A stretch of 64,000 nucleotides of DNA from Caldilineaceae bacterium. Lineage in GTDB: Bacteria > Chloroflexota > Anaerolineae > Caldilineales > Caldilineaceae. A model generated the notes under the pieces. The model worked only from the letters and a program-made list of their open reading frames with translations, was not told the DNA's origin and searched no databases. The position numbers and the translations under genes were made by a program. Shown one piece after another: positions 62,266 through 64,000 of this stretch (within the stretch, counting starts at the first letter, position 1; each line of letters begins with the position of its first letter). Location of the stretch: positions 1-64,000 of the forward strand of contig JAPKMW010000014.1 in assembly GCA_026645575.1 (NCBI GenBank), written 5' to 3'.

Positions 62266-64000
<1,735 letters not shown>

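Overview
The window looks like a chromosome segment of a non-pathogenic, probably filamentous member of the Chloroflexota (Caldilineae/Anaerolineae-like). This is an inference from gene content: large secreted proteins ending in a Leu-Pro-rich tail, SH3b/TolB and PA14 exoproteins, a STAND/TPR regulator, the codon style and many intergenic repeats. No rRNA, integrase, transposase, phage gene or CRISPR array is visible. The only tRNA is tRNA-Leu(CAG) at 56081.

Layout. 1-4.7 kb: a truncated hypothetical protein, a secreted SH3b/TolB protein and an HlyD-type protein. 5.2-6.8 kb: an ECF sigma factor with a coupled membrane protein, divergent from another membrane protein; both directions carry matching ECF-type promoters. 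7-12.9 kb: a Cys/Met-metabolism PLP enzyme, ferrochelatase, protoporphyrinogen oxidase and a PucC-family transporter. 12.9-19.7 kb: a minus-strand corrinoid block (cobalamin adenosyltransferase, NagB-like protein, two BtuF-like binding proteins, BtuD, BtuC, thioredoxin-like ferredoxin) headed by a cobalamin riboswitch with an intrinsic terminator. 19.8-29.3 kb: an SH3b-PA14 exoprotein, a GH3 lipoprotein, SerC, a cupin dioxygenase, pyruvate kinase, a DUF3891 protein and a molybdo-flavoenzyme FAD/2Fe-2S subunit. 29.5-34.2 kb: a STAND-TPR protein, a secreted protein and a ComB-like phosphatase. 34.4-51.3 kb: a surface module of two paralogous ~1,500-residue exoproteins flanking a STAS protein, then a giant polytopic membrane protein, a lipoprotein and a membrane-tethered GH5-like glycosidase. 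51.4-55.6 kb: a frameshifted ribbon-helix-helix gene and a BMP-type nucleoside ABC transporter that lacks its usual second permease. 56-64 kb: tRNA-Leu, FtsB/DivIC, two enolase-superfamily enzymes around a class V aminotransferase, an rRNA methyltransferase and the start of ftsH.

The most unusual signal is intergenic. Many gaps hold degenerate short tandem repeats phased at exactly 7 or 8 nt (also 10, 11, 14 and 15 nt). They often occur as two complementary arrays in opposite orientation that would fold into long hairpins. One such heptad hairpin (6 + 6 heptads) sits inside a peripheral stem of the cobalamin riboswitch. Others run up to start codons, supply stop codons or fill operon gaps. 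A second class is perfect 17-26 bp dyads placed right after stop codons.

Functional reading: the corrinoid block couples B12 sensing, uptake and adenosylation. The heme genes sit beside a tetrapyrrole-family transporter. The 34-51 kb block suggests assembly or remodelling of a glycan-rich cell surface or sheath.
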